A DNA stretch of 49,399 nt, taken from CAZJRB01 sp964547995 (lineage in GTDB: Bacteria; Planctomycetota; Planctomycetia; Pirellulales; Thermoguttaceae). Numbering within the stretch: the first letter of the stretch is position 1; each line of letters begins with the position of its first letter. Made by a program: the position numbers and the translations under genes. Shown in pieces: positions 1 through 8,275 of the stretch. A model generated the notes under the pieces. It ran no database searches. It was not told the DNA's origin and worked only from the letters and a program-made list of their open reading frames with translations. The stretch is taken from contig CAZJRB010000045.1 of the NCBI GenBank assembly GCA_964547995.1, positions 1 to 49,399 of the forward strand, written 5' to 3'.

Positions 1-1
1 A

Positions 2-1201
2 GGGTTTCCCCTTGGGGCCTCGGCCGCGGTTGACGAAGATGCGTCCTTTCGGGCCGTGTTGTAGCAGTTGGGCCGCTCGTCGAAGACGCCTTCTCCTTCC
101 ATCTCGACCGTGGCCGAAGCAACCGGGCTGTCGCGTGTGCCGATCACCAATGGAATCGGAGAAATCCAAGCCCGTCAAGGATCGGGCGGGGAACAGGCGA
201 CGACACGCATCCGTCGCCCCGGCGGCGGTCGCAAACCACTGACCGAAACCGATCCGGAGTTGATGCAGGTGCTGGAATCTCTCGTCGACCCGGTCACCCG
301 CGGTGATCCCATGTCGCCTTTGCGTTGGACGTGCAAGAGCACCTACAAGCTGTCCGGGGAATTGCATCGACGGAAACATCCTGTGGGGCCGCGAACGGTG
401 GCTTCCTTGTTGCGTCAGGCGGGATATAGCCTGCAGGCCAATCGAAAAACACGAGAAGGCAAGCAACACCCTGATCGCAACGCACAATTTGAGTACATCA
501 ACGCACAAGTCGAGCTTTTTCAGAAGCGGCGGAAGCCGACCATTTCCGTGGACACGAAAAAGAAAGAATTGGTAGGGGATTTTGCCAACGGCGGACGCGA
601 ATGGCAGCCGCAAGGAGAACCGGAAGAAGTTCGGGTGCATGACTTTAAGGACAAAGAATTGGGCAAGGCCATTCCGTACGGCGTTTACGACATGATCCAC
701 AATGAAGGGTGGGTGAACGTCGGCGTCGATCACGACACGGCGAGGTTCGCCGCGCGAAGCATCTGCCGTTGGTGGGAAGAAATGGGATCGCAGCGTTTTC
801 CACGAGCGCGACATTTGCTGATCACTGCGGATGGCGGGGGCAGCAATAGCCACCGTTCGCGGCTGTGGAAAGTTGCCCTGCAAGAGTTGGCGGACGAGAT
901 CGGTTTGAGACTCTCCGTGTGTCATTTTCCGCCAGGCACGAGCAAATGGAACAAAGTGGAACACCGCCTGTTTTGCTTCATCACGAAGAATTGGCGGGGC
1001 AAACCGTTGGTAAATCGGCAAGCCATAGTAGAATTGATCGGTAGCACCACCACACGACAGGGACTCACGGTACGTGCCGTATTGGACACGAACAGCTATG
1101 AAACGGGCATCAAGGTCAGCGATTCGGAACTCGCTAAAGTCAAGCTGACTCGTCATGACTTCCACGGTGATTGGAACTACACGATCAAACCACGAAAGTA
1201 A
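2..1201 (+). pseudogene. ISAzo13-type transposase, damaged 5' end (copy 1)
   Basis: This encodes a DDE-type transposase recognised from the conserved ISAzo13-family text: IRRPGGGRK, DPVTRGDPMSPLRWTCKST, GYSLQANRKTREGKQHPD, ISVDTKKKELVGDF, ITADGGGSNSHRSRLWK, HFPPGTSKWNKVEHRLF and the C-terminal HDFHGDWNYTIK. The frame is open from 62 to 1201, but the N-terminal region reads through a TAG at 59-61 and matches the family poorly before residue 'STVAEATGLS'. The window starts inside or just before the element, so the left end is unseen. It keeps the central block (about 590-770) that copy 2 at 1782-2834 has lost. Probably inactive because of the broken N-terminus, although a partner copy elsewhere could be intact. 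Confidence 0.85.
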
Positions 1202-1202
1202 A

Positions 1203-1233
1203 ACTTGTACAGTTTATTTCTGCGCGGTACCTA
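1203..1233. repeat. Right terminal inverted repeat of ISAzo13-type copy 1
   Basis: The bases just after the transposase stop contain GTTTATTTCTGCGCGGTAC, closely matching the right end of copy 2 (GTTATTTCTGCGCGATCC at 2843-2860). The host base run CTAA follows directly in both cases, suggesting the family inserts at CTAA. The left partner lies outside the window, so the duplication cannot be confirmed for this copy. Confidence 0.65.
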
Positions 1234-1265
1234 AGTTCGTTTGTATTTCTCAAAGGGAGTGTGGT

Positions 1266-1466
1266 ATGCCGCAAGGTACGATCAAGAAGTTGCTGACGGA
1301 AAAAGGTTTTGGATTCATCAAGACAGACGCCGACGATATGTTCTTTCACCACTCGGCACTCCAGGGCGTGTCGATGGAAAATCTCAGCGAGGGGCAAACC
1401 GTCGAGTACGAAGTGGGAGAGGGACGTAAGGGGCCGTGTGCCGAGAACGTTCGTGTTGTCGAGTGA
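1266..1466 (+). CDS. Cold-shock domain protein
   Basis: A 66-residue single CSD protein that would bind single-stranded RNA or DNA in the cytoplasm and act as an RNA chaperone. It has the RNP1-like motif KGFGFIKTD and the RNP2-like DMFFHHSAL, then EGQTVEYEVGEGRKGPCAENV, the standard end of the fold. Length fits the usual 65-70 residues. The ATG at 1266 is preceded by AAAGGGAG, a good ribosome-binding site. It lies directly downstream of the copy-1 IS end, so its native promoter may have been displaced; the 5' leader visible here is only about 30 bases. Confidence 0.9.
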   Translation: MPQGTIKKLLTEKGFGFIKTDADDMFFHHSALQGVSMENLSEGQTVEYEVGEGRKGPCAENVRVVE

Positions 1467-1712
1467 GGAGTGCGATGGGATTGGTGTTGGCCAACGGTGA
1501 GGGTGGCGTCGGAGTTCCGGCAGCCGTAGCTGCGCTCCGGGAAGGGCGTTCGGCACTGGATTTCCTCGAGGAAGGTATCCGTATTGTAGAACTCGATCCG
1601 ACGGCAAGGACGGTCGGTTTCGGAGGCGCACCGAATATGTTGGGCCAAATGGAGTGCGACGCCTCTATTATGTGCGGTGCGTCGCTCAGAAGTGGAGCCG
1701 TTGGCGCACTAA

Positions 1713-2860
1713 GCGTCCGCACATAAATAACCTGAACAACTGATATTGGTAGAATCGACCGGATACATTATAAAATAGGGAATGGATGACGCTAAGATTA
1801 TTGCTCGTATCCGGCGCAAGTATCGAGCGCTTGCTGTGGAAATGGATGAACGCATCCGGCGCCAGTGGGCGGCGGCGGAAGCTCGTGATTTGAGGTATGG
1901 CGGGGTTTCGGCCGTCGCGCGTGCTACGGGACTTTCTCGGACAACCATCACGGCAGGACTGCGAGAACTCAAGCTGCCTGCCAAGAAACGTGCGGCGGAA
2001 GCCCAGCGGATTCGACGCCCTGGGGGTGGACGGCGGTGTGCGACCGACAACGATCCTGAATTGATCGAGGCGCTGGAGGCCTTGATTGAGCCGATGACGC
2101 GAGGCGATCCGGAGTCGCCATTGCGGTGGACATGCAAGAGCACGTATCGCTTGGCCGAAGAACTGACACAACAAGATCATCCCATCGGGCCTCGCACGGT
2201 TGCCAAGTTGCTGCACGAATCGGGATATAGCCTGCAAGCCAATCGCAAAACGCGCGAAGGAAAACAACATCCCGATCGCAATGCTCAGTTTGAGTACATT
2301 AACGAACAGGTTCAGCTCTTTCAAAGACGACGCAAGCCGACCATTTCGGTCGACATGAAAAAGAAGGAACTGGTCGGGGATTTTGCCAACCGTGGACGCG
2401 AGTGGTGGGAAGAAATGGGCGCGAAGCGTTTCCCGCGAGCGCGGCATTTGTTGATCACCGCCGATGGCGGGGGCAGCAACAGCCACCGCTCGCGGCTTTG
2501 GAAAATCGCCTTGCAGGAATTGGCGGACGAGATCAACTTGAAACTCAGTGTGTGTCATTTTCCGCCGGGTACCAGCAAGTGGAACAAGATCGAGCACCGT
2601 TTGTTTTCTTTCATCACTCAAAACTGGCGGGGCAAACCGTTGGTGAGTCGCCAAGCCATCGTGGAATTGATCAGCAGCACGACCACCCGTAAAGGGCTCA
2701 TCGTCCGTGCCGCTCTCGACACCCACACCTACGAAACGGGCATCAAGGTTCACGATGCCGAACTCGCCAACGTCAAACTAACACGGCACGACTTTCACGG
2801 TGACTGGAACTACACGATCAAACCAGCGAAATAGTTGTTCATGTTATTTCTGCGCGATCC
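1713..2860 (+). mobile_element. ISAzo13-type insertion sequence, copy 2 (1148 bp)
   Basis: Imperfect terminal inverted repeats are visible: the reverse complement of the left end reads AGTTGTTCAGGTTATTTATG and the right end AGTTGTTCATGTTATTTCTG. The element is flanked by CTAA at 1709-1712 and 2861-2864, a 4-bp target duplication. It carries one transposase gene with an internal deletion, so it should be non-autonomous. It disrupts a glycosylasparaginase gene. Confidence 0.85.
1782..2834 (+). CDS. ISAzo13-type transposase with 56-residue internal deletion
   Basis: Starts MDDAKIIARIRRKYRALAVE, the normal N-terminus of the family, and ends in the normal HDFHGDWNYTIK. Compared with copy 1 it lacks about 56 residues between GREW and WEEMG (copy-1 region beginning QPQGEPEEVRVHDFKDK and ending ARSICRW). 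The junction falls in a TGG repeat, so a short direct-repeat deletion is likely. The lost block includes the conserved HDF..KELGKAIPYGVYD and GVDHDTA segments of the catalytic core, so activity is not expected. The reading frame stays open because the deletion is a multiple of three. Confidence 0.85.
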   Translation: MDDAKIIARIRRKYRALAVEMDERIRRQWAAAEARDLRYGGVSAVARATGLSRTTITAGLRELKLPAKKRAAEAQRIRRPGGGRRCATDNDPELIEALEALIEPMTRGDPESPLRWTCKSTYRLAEELTQQDHPIGPRTVAKLLHESGYSLQANRKTREGKQHPDRNAQFEYINEQVQLFQRRRKPTISVDMKKKELVGDFANRGREWWEEMGAKRFPRARHLLITADGGGSNSHRSRLWKIALQELADEINLKLSVCHFPPGTSKWNKIEHRLFSFITQNWRGKPLVSRQAIVELISSTTTRKGLIVRAALDTHTYETGIKVHDAELANVKLTRHDFHGDWNYTIKPAK

Positions 2861-2900
2861 CTAAAGAACTACGTGCATGCGATCTCGGTTGCGCGACAAG

Positions 2901-3186
2901 TCCCTCTGTGCCAACATGAGTGAGACAACTGCCTCCTGATTTATTAGAGTAGAGGGCGAAAGGAGGCGAGCCCTTGATGGAACGCACAGAATCGGTTGGT
3001 GAAGAACGAACTGTCCCCACGCCAGAGGTACTGGAAAAACCGGTGCGGCGGCGGTTCACCGTAGAGTACAAGACGCGGATCCTGGCCGAGGCGGATGCCT
3101 GCGCGGAGCCGGGGATGCTTGGCGAATTGCTCCGGCGTGAGGGGCTCTACTCGTCGTATTTGACCACCTGGCGAAGGCAACGTGAC
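2901..3186 (+). mobile_element. IS3-like element 5' end with OrfA N-terminus (fragment)
   Basis: Bases 2901-3085 are nearly identical to the reverse complement of 47899-48083, which defines a shared IS end beginning TCCCTCTGTGCC. It contains a ribosome site AAAGGAGG and ATG 2977. The encoded protein MERTESVGEERT..., with RRRFTVEYKTRILAEADAC and LLRREGLYSSYLTTWRRQR, is the helix-turn-helix N-terminus of an IS3-type OrfA. After about residue 70 it changes abruptly into a WD40 protein. No right end is seen. Confidence 0.75.
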
Positions 3187-5018
3187 GATCTCAATACCAA
3201 GGTTGCGGAAATTTCCAAAGCCGCTGCGGAAGTGAAACCAGCACTTGCTACCCTTGATACAAACCCTGCTGATCCAGCAGCCAATCTTGCCGTTGGCAGG
3301 TACTACTACTGCTTGATGAAAGGGGATTGGGCGAAAGGTGTGTCCATGTTGGCATTGAGCAGCGATCCGACAATCAAGGTATTAGCAGAGAAGGAGCTTC
3401 AGGGAGTCACCGCAGCAAATGACCAGGTTGCTTTGGCCGATGGCTGGTGGGCATTGGCAGAAAATGAGACTGGCACAGCCAAAGAACAACTCCAAGCACA
3501 TGCCGCTGGTTGGTACAAACAGGCGTTACCCCAGTTGGGTGGATTGGTGAAGGCGAAGGTTGAGAAGCGGTTGAACGAGGCTCCGGCGGTGGGGGAAATC
3601 TCGTTCAAGCCGACTATTCCTCCAACACCGAAGAGGGAACGCTTGGACCCGACCAGCGTGAGGCTTCTGAGGACGCTTGAGCATGACGATGCCGCAAGGA
3701 GTATTGCCTTTAGCCCGGACAGTTCCACTTTGGCTTCAGGAGGCTATGACACAAAGGTGAGACTTTGGAACGTAGCAACTGGGCAAATTCAAAGGACGCT
3801 CTCGGGGCATCGCTACTGGATATTGTGCGTCCGCTTTAGCCCGGACGGATCGACACTGGCATCCGGCAGCATGGACAGGACAACGAGGCTTTGGGATGTG
3901 ACGAGTGGACAGCTTCGGAAGATACTGAAAGCAAACAACCGGGTTTGTGCTGTCGCCTTTAGCCCGGATGGTTCAACTTTGGCTTCAGGAGGCTACGATA
4001 CAGCCGTGAGACTCTGGGATGTGAAAACCGGGATAGTCCGTAGAACCTTGCAAGGACATGCTGCCGTAGTTGGATCTGTCGCGTTCAGCCCGGATGGTTC
4101 AATGCTGGCTTCGGCAGGTGGTGACAAGACAATTAGGCTGTGGGGCGTTGAATCTGGTCGGCATCGTACGACACTTACCGGTCACGAAGCGGGCGTGAAA
4201 TGCGTCTTCCATCCCAATCTTCCGATTATTGCTTCCGCGAGTTCTGATGGAACAGTCAGATTGTGGGATAGCGTCAGTGGCCAGCTTCGTGAGACAGTCG
4301 ATGCGAAATCCAGAAGCGTATACGACGTTGCGTTCAGCCCCGATGGATCGATCCTGGCTACTGTGGGAGAGGCTGGCATGAATCTTTGGTCCGTGTCGCG
4401 GCAAGGCCGGTGTTCAGCCCGTCATACGCCAGTCGGTGAACAAGGCAAAGTCCTTTGTATGGCCTTCAGCCCGGATGGTTCCATGCTGGCTTCCGGACAT
4501 CCCGACAAGACGATCAAGCTGTGGGGCCGTTCGGCAAGGAGTGGCGATACGACTGGCAAAGAACCTGTACCGAGTTCAGGCGGCGGTTCGAGACCACCAA
4601 AAGAGCTTTCAATCGACCTCGGCAACGGCGTCAAGATGGAGTTCGTCTTGATCCCGGCTGGCGAGTTCATGATGGGGTCGTCGGAGGCGGAGCGGAAGAT
4701 CGCGCTGGCTCAGGAAACCGCGGCCTGGGCGAAAGAGAAGATTCCGACCGAGGGCCCGCAGCACCGCGTCAAGATCACAAAGCCGTTTTACTTGGGCAAG
4801 TACGAAGTGACTCAGGCACAGTGGCAGGCGGTGATGGGGAACAACCCGTCGAAGTACAAGGCCCCGACCAATCCGGTCGAGTAGGTGAATTGGGAGGATA
4901 TCCAGCAGTTTTTGGCGAAGATGAACACGGCGTTCGAGAAGAAAGGGATGGTGTTCGGTCTTCCAACGGAGGCGGGCTGGGAATACGCCTGTCGCGCGGG
5001 AACAACGACGGCGTTTAG
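2977..5018 (+). pseudogene. IS OrfA / WD40 / FGE-sulfatase chimera with internal stop
   Basis: Residues 1-70 are IS3-type OrfA. From about 3187 the frame becomes a paralogue of the second half of the 24994-30357 gene. It shares NPADPAANLAVGRYYYC, LADGWWALAENETGTAKEQL, then about seven WD40 repeats (AFSPDGSTLASGGYDT type, 3660-4530) and an FGE-sulfatase domain (FVLIPAGEFMMGSSEAE, KPFYLGKYEVTQAQWQAVMG). A TAG at 4882-4884 falls in NPVE*VNWED, where relatives usually have Gln, so it looks like a CAG-to-TAG change. Homology continues beyond the stop to about 5018 and then ends at the junction with the peptidase gene. The gene has lost its own start and its C-terminus and is best treated as non-functional, although the upstream 636 codons are open with a good ribosome site. 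Confidence 0.8.
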
Positions 5019-5057
5019 CTTGGAAAACCCAAACCGAAAAGGCGGCGTTGGCGGCGA

Positions 5058-6056
5058 GTGTTAGGTGCTTCCTTTGCCCTTCTCGTGCTGGCTGTTTTCG
5101 TGTGTTGGTGGATCATGATTCGGATGCCCGGCAGAAGTTACCGTGGCGAATTGCCCCCGGCAGATGAGAGCCTGACTTCGCTCGCCGACGAGCTTCGTGG
5201 AAATGTCACCCACCTTGCCGTCGAGATTGGCGAGCGAAACGTCTTGAATCGCCCCAAGGAGTTGGCAGAGGCGGCGGACTGGATTGAAGCCCAGCTCGCG
5301 GATTCCGGATACGAGGTGAACCGCCAGGAGTATGAGGTCTCCGGCATGAAGTGCTCCAACCTGGAGGTAGAGGTTTCCGGCACAACCCAACCGGATGAAA
5401 TCGTCGTCATCGGCGCACACTACGACACCGTGATCGGTACGCCGGGCGCCAACGACAACACCACCGGTGTCGCAGCAATGCTGGCCCTGGCTCGTAGGTT
5501 CTACGGGCAAGAGCCTTCGCGGACGTTGCGGTTCGTCGCGTTCGTCAATGAGGAGCCGCCATACTTCCAGACCTCGCAGATGGGCTCGTGGGTCTATGCC
5601 CGCCGGTGCCGCAAGCGGAACGAGGACATTGTGGCAATGATGAGCCTGGAGACGATCGGTTTCTATGACGACGCTCCCGGCAGCCAGAAGTATCCGCTGC
5701 CTTTTGGGATGCTATATCCATCCCAGGGCAATTTCATCGGCTTCGTGGGCAATGTGAAGTCTCGTGCCCTCGTCCGCGAGGCGATTGGAACATTTCGGCG
5801 AAACGAGGAATTCCCATCCGAAGGCGGTGCTCTGCCGGCGTTTATTCCCGGCATCGGCCTCTCGGATCATTGGTCTTTCTGGCAGGAGGGGTATCCAGGG
5901 CTGATGGTGACCGACACGGCAATGTTTCGCTATCCCTACTACCACGACCCGGAGGACACGGTAGACAAGGTAGACTTCGAGCGGACGGCGCGTGTTGTTC
6001 GAGGACTTGAGAAAGTAGTTGGTGAGTTGGCTGGTGCGAAAGCATCCCCAGAGTAG
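5058..6056 (+). CDS. M28-family zinc aminopeptidase, membrane anchored
   Basis: A 332-residue M28 peptidase. Zinc-ligand motifs are GAHYDT (about 118), GANDNTTGVAA (about 130), NEEPP with the catalytic Glu (about 168), a metal-site region around LETIG, SDHWSF and YPYYHDPEDT near the end. A hydrophobic segment at residues 4-20 predicts an N-terminal anchor or signal with the enzyme outside the cytoplasm. The only usable start here is GTG 5058. The frame upstream reads KPKPKRRRWRR back to a TAG at 5016-5018, a typical basic N-terminus that has lost its start at the junction with the WD40 pseudogene. The catalytic domain is complete, but expression may be impaired. Confidence 0.85.
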   Translation: MLGASFALLVLAVFVCWWIMIRMPGRSYRGELPPADESLTSLADELRGNVTHLAVEIGERNVLNRPKELAEAADWIEAQLADSGYEVNRQEYEVSGMKCSNLEVEVSGTTQPDEIVVIGAHYDTVIGTPGANDNTTGVAAMLALARRFYGQEPSRTLRFVAFVNEEPPYFQTSQMGSWVYARRCRKRNEDIVAMMSLETIGFYDDAPGSQKYPLPFGMLYPSQGNFIGFVGNVKSRALVREAIGTFRRNEEFPSEGGALPAFIPGIGLSDHWSFWQEGYPGLMVTDTAMFRYPYYHDPEDTVDKVDFERTARVVRGLEKVVGELAGAKASPE

Positions 6057-6111
6057 GCAAGGGTAGGAATCGCCCCAGTAGACTGATATGCGGCCCGCAA
6101 GGCGAAGCTCC

Positions 6112-7017
6112 ATGACCGAAGTCCACTACGTCTACCACCCGGATAGCGGCATCGACATTGGCGAACACGTTTTTCCTACCGAGAAGTACGCGCTGCTGGA
6201 GCGGCTTCTCCGTGAGGAACTGGGGGTCGAAGAAGACCGATTCCACGACCGCGAAGCGGTCACGGACGAGGATCTGGGGAGAGTTCACACGTCTTCCTAC
6301 GTTGAGGATTTGCGGCTTGCCCGGGCGATCCTGGCCACGTTGCGCAGTGAGTTGCCCGTCACGCACGAGGCGATCGAGGGTTTTCGGGCCATGGCCGGTG
6401 GTAGCATCGCCGCCGTTGGTCTCGCTCTCCGCTACGGTGTCGGGTTCCACATCGGCGGAGGTCTACACCACGCCTTTCCCGACCATGCCGAAGGGTTTTG
6501 CTATATCCACGATATGGCGGTTGCCGTCGAGCATTTTCGCGCCCAAGGAACCTGCGAGAAGGTGCTGTTCGTCGATGTGGACCTTCATCAAGGGAACGGG
6601 ACTGCCGTTATCTACGACGGGGATGCGAATACGTACACGTACTCCATCCACCAAGAGAATAACTACCCGGTCAAGCAACGGAGCGACTTAGACCGAGGGC
6701 TGGACGATGGAGCGGGCGATGGAGAATACCTCCGATGGTTACAGTATGACCTGGATGTGATCGACGGCTCTTTCGAGCCTGAATTGGTTTGCTATGTGGC
6801 CGGCGTCGATCCATTCTACGCTGACCAACTGGGCGGATTGGCCCTGACCGAACAAGGGCTTCGCAAGCGAGACGGGGTTGTTCTGGGGCGGTTTGTCGAG
6901 CGTGGTGTGCCCATTGTGGTGTTCCTGGCCGGCGGGTACGCACCGACACCCCAACAAACTGCCCGGCTGCATTTTGGGACTGCCTCGGCTGCCGAGGAAG
7001 CGTGCGGTAGATTCTGA
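6112..7017 (+). CDS. Histone-deacetylase-family (acetoin-utilisation / HDAC-like) amidohydrolase
   Basis: A zinc-dependent deacylase of the HDAC superfamily, about 301 residues. Motifs in order are GGGLHHAFPDHAEGFCYIHD with the tandem His pair (about 115-133), VDVDLHQGNGTA with Asp and His zinc ligands (about 153), the IHQENNYP loop, AGVDPFYADQLGGL with the third Asp ligand (about 225) and FLAGGYAP. Start ATG 6112 is preferred over 6088 because family members begin near VHYVYHPD and AAGGCG precedes it. It follows the peptidase by 55 bases on the same strand. Bacterial relatives remove acetyl groups from small molecules or proteins; the substrate here is unknown. Confidence 0.85.
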   Translation: MTEVHYVYHPDSGIDIGEHVFPTEKYALLERLLREELGVEEDRFHDREAVTDEDLGRVHTSSYVEDLRLARAILATLRSELPVTHEAIEGFRAMAGGSIAAVGLALRYGVGFHIGGGLHHAFPDHAEGFCYIHDMAVAVEHFRAQGTCEKVLFVDVDLHQGNGTAVIYDGDANTYTYSIHQENNYPVKQRSDLDRGLDDGAGDGEYLRWLQYDLDVIDGSFEPELVCYVAGVDPFYADQLGGLALTEQGLRKRDGVVLGRFVERGVPIVVFLAGGYAPTPQQTARLHFGTASAAEEACGRF

Positions 7018-7484
7018 ATCGCCGTACCATGCGCAAGGGGATGGGAGCCCATCACTTACCCATAGACAACGTTTAACTCATTGGGTAACCGGTGCATTCC
7101 ACTGACGGGAATAGAATTCGGGATTGCAGGGGAATAATCAGCAGACTTTAAGCATCTACTGTTGACGGGATGGGAGTAGAAACGAAGAAATTTGTGAACC
7201 TTTTGTCCACTTCCGGCGACTAATGTCAATAGAGAGTATAGGAAGTGCCCTCGAAGGGGCTGACCTACACCCGAAACATTCTCAAGTAGGATTAGGAACA
7301 ATGGTTTTTTCGTGCTCAAGTATCACCGCCGAACCAAAATGCCAGGGGCGTTTTGCCGATTATCCGGCGAATGCGCTGCCCGGCCTCCGTTTGCGCTTGT
7401 GACACTTGGCTACGTACTCCGATGACAACCAAAGCCCGGTGTCACAGCGACATCGGGCTTTTTTCGTGGAATTTCGACTCGTTT
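7018..7484. other. Intergenic stretch before the tRNA array
   Basis: No protein-coding signal on either strand; the short frames present lack ribosome sites and family text. A clear terminator-like hairpin lies near its end (7434-7464). The promoter of the tRNA array is expected here but I cannot assign it with confidence. Confidence 0.5.
7434..7464 (+). terminator. Rho-independent terminator-like hairpin upstream of the tRNA array
   Basis: Ten-base stem GCCCGGTGTC / GACATCGGGC (one G-T pair) with a five-base loop, followed by TTTTTT. It sits only 20 bases before the first tRNA. It could end a short upstream transcript or attenuate read-through into the array. Confidence 0.7.
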
Positions 7485-7576
7485 GGACTGGTAGCTGAGA
7501 CGGGACCACCGCTACGCGGCGGTGCCCGCGCCTGGCTGAAAACCAGGAGACGGGGATTCGAGCGCCCCCTGGTCCA
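7485..7576 (+). tRNA. tRNA-Phe(GAA) carrying a palindrome in the D-arm
   Basis: Acceptor GGACTGG/CTGGTCC with A73. The anticodon arm is CCTGG-CTGAAAA-CCAGG, giving GAA. The D-loop and 3' D-stem are replaced by a 26-base palindrome (7502-7527), so the D-arm cannot form normally. No encoded CCA. First member of the array. Confidence 0.75.
7502..7527. repeat. Palindromic insertion in tRNA-Phe
   Basis: The core ACCACCGCTACGCGGCGGT folds as CACCGC/GCGGTG, flanked by GGG/CCC. The same sequence occurs in tRNA-Gly (8510-8533) and, reversed, in two tRNA-Pro genes. It lies in the D-arm. Confidence 0.8.
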
Positions 7577-7602
7577 CTGCGCGGAGACCGCGCGCACAAC
7601 AT

Positions 7603-7675
7603 GCCCCGTTCGTCTAACGGTTCAGGACAGCGGACTTTCGATCCGCAAACAGGGGTTCGATTCCCCTACGGGGTA
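7603..7675 (+). tRNA. tRNA-Glu(TTC)
   Basis: Acceptor GCCCCGT/ACGGGGT, anticodon arm GCGGA-CTTTCGA-TCCGC, T-arm AGGGG-TTCGATT-CCCCT, A73. A regular cloverleaf without encoded CCA. Confidence 0.92.
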
Positions 7676-7682
7676 CTTAAAG

Positions 7683-7776
7683 CAGAACGTGGCGAAGCCT
7701 GGTATCGCGCCGGGCACCGACGCGCAGCGTTGGTCCGGGGGCCAGGAGATCACCGGTTCAAATCCGGTCGTTCTGA
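7683..7776 (+). tRNA. tRNA-Pro (probably GGG) with palindrome in the anticodon arm
   Basis: Acceptor CAGAACG/CGTTCTG with A73, perfect D-stem GCGA/TCGC, T-arm ACCGG-TTCAAAT-CCGGT. The 5' half of the anticodon stem and U33 are replaced by a palindrome (7712-7736). The remaining 3' side GGGG-CCAGG suggests anticodon GGG, but this is inferred because the 5' partner strand is missing. Confidence 0.65.
7712..7736. repeat. Palindromic insertion in tRNA-Pro (first)
   Basis: GGGCACCGACGCGCAGCGTTGGTCC, a diverged copy in reverse orientation, folds as ACCGACGC/GCGTTGGT. Its compensating changes keep the hairpin, and it ends just 5' of the anticodon. Confidence 0.7.
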
Positions 7777-7812
7777 CTTCGATTGGCTTGACGGGCGAAA
7801 CGAAAAAACAAC

Positions 7813-7905
7813 CGGGATGTAGGGCAGCGGCAAGCCCGCCGGGCACCGCCGCGGAGCGGTGGTCGTGGGAACACGAGATCGTGGGTTCGAGTCCCACCTT
7901 CCCGA
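7813..7905 (+). tRNA. tRNA-Pro (probably TGG) with palindrome in the anticodon arm
   Basis: Acceptor CGGGATG/CTTCCCG (one T-T mismatch) with A73 and T-arm GTGGG-TTCGAGT-CCCAC; the ends resemble ordinary bacterial tRNA-Pro(TGG). The 5' half of the anticodon arm is replaced by the palindrome at 7841-7864. The retained TGGGA followed by ACACG fits positions 34-43 with anticodon TGG. Confidence 0.6.
7841..7864. repeat. Palindromic insertion in tRNA-Pro (second)
   Basis: Reads GGGCACCGCCGCGGAGCGGT then GGTC, the reverse-orientation form of the element in tRNA-Phe and tRNA-Gly. It is inserted at the same place as in the neighbouring tRNA-Pro. Confidence 0.75.
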
Positions 7906-7917
7906 CTGAACAAAAAC

Positions 7918-7989
7918 GGTAGTCGAGGGCTGGTAGCCCAGACACGGCTGATAACCGAGTTGCGCTGAGTTCGATTCTCAGGGCTACCA
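7918..7989 (+). tRNA. tRNA-Ile(GAT)
   Basis: Acceptor GGTAGTC/GGCTACC, D-arm GGGC-TGGTA-GCCC, anticodon loop CTGATAA in a weakened stem (one A-A mismatch), T-arm CTGAG-TTCGATT-CTCAG, A73. Confidence 0.82.
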
Positions 7990-8044
7990 CTAAGGAGGAT
8001 GAACATGCTGCACAGATTGAAACGAATAGGTCCGATCCATCGAC

Positions 8045-8117
8045 GGGGTCGTGGCCGAATTGGAGAGGCACCGGACTTTTAATCCGGCTTATGCGGGTTC
8101 GAGTCCCGCCGGCCCCA
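8045..8117 (+). tRNA. tRNA-Lys(TTT)
   Basis: Acceptor GGGGTCG/CGGCCCC, anticodon arm CCGGA-CTTTTAA-TCCGG, T-arm GCGGG-TTCGAGT-CCCGC, A73. Confidence 0.92.
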
Positions 8118-8119
8118 CT

Positions 8120-8267
8120 GGGAGCGTAGCTCAGTGGTCGGAGCAGGACTCCTTTAGAGGCGTGCAGGCGGGCGAAGTCGTTACATGTGAGAGGCGTGAC
8201 AGGCCAACTCGGGCTTGGCATAAGACATGAAAGGCCCAGGCCGGAGGTTCGATTCCTCCCGCTCCTA
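8120..8267 (+). tRNA. Composite tRNA-like gene with about 75 extra bases; anticodon unresolved
   Basis: Acceptor GGGAGCG/CGCTCCT, D-arm GCTC-AGTGGTCG-GAGC and T-arm GGAGG-TTCGATT-CCTCC are clear. Between the D- and T-arms lie about 95 bases instead of about 22. Within this insert GCCAA-CTCGGGC-TTGGC (8203-8219) is a perfect anticodon-arm-like hairpin with CGG (Pro). It may be a tRNA interrupted by a partial second tRNA, or a decayed gene. Confidence 0.5.
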
Positions 8268-8275
8268 TTACGAAT

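Larger units (their letters stand above)
1475..2900 (+). pseudogene. N4-(beta-N-acetylglucosaminyl)-L-asparaginase (Ntn hydrolase), split and truncated
   Basis: The N-terminus of a glycosylasparaginase-type Ntn hydrolase starts at ATG 1475 after GAGGAG. Recognisable text is NGEGGVGVPAAVAALREG, SALDFLEEGIRIVE and GFGGAPNMLGQMECDAS. Reading stops being homologous after 'GAVGAL' at 1711, where an ISAzo13-type element enters. After the element the same protein resumes as LKNYVHAISVARQ (about 2861-2900) and is then cut again by an IS3-like end at 2901. The autocatalytic Thr and the beta subunit are absent, so the gene is dead. Removing 1713-2864 restores GCA CTA AAG AAC TAC in frame (A-L-K-N-Y), which proves the interruption. 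Confidence 0.85.
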
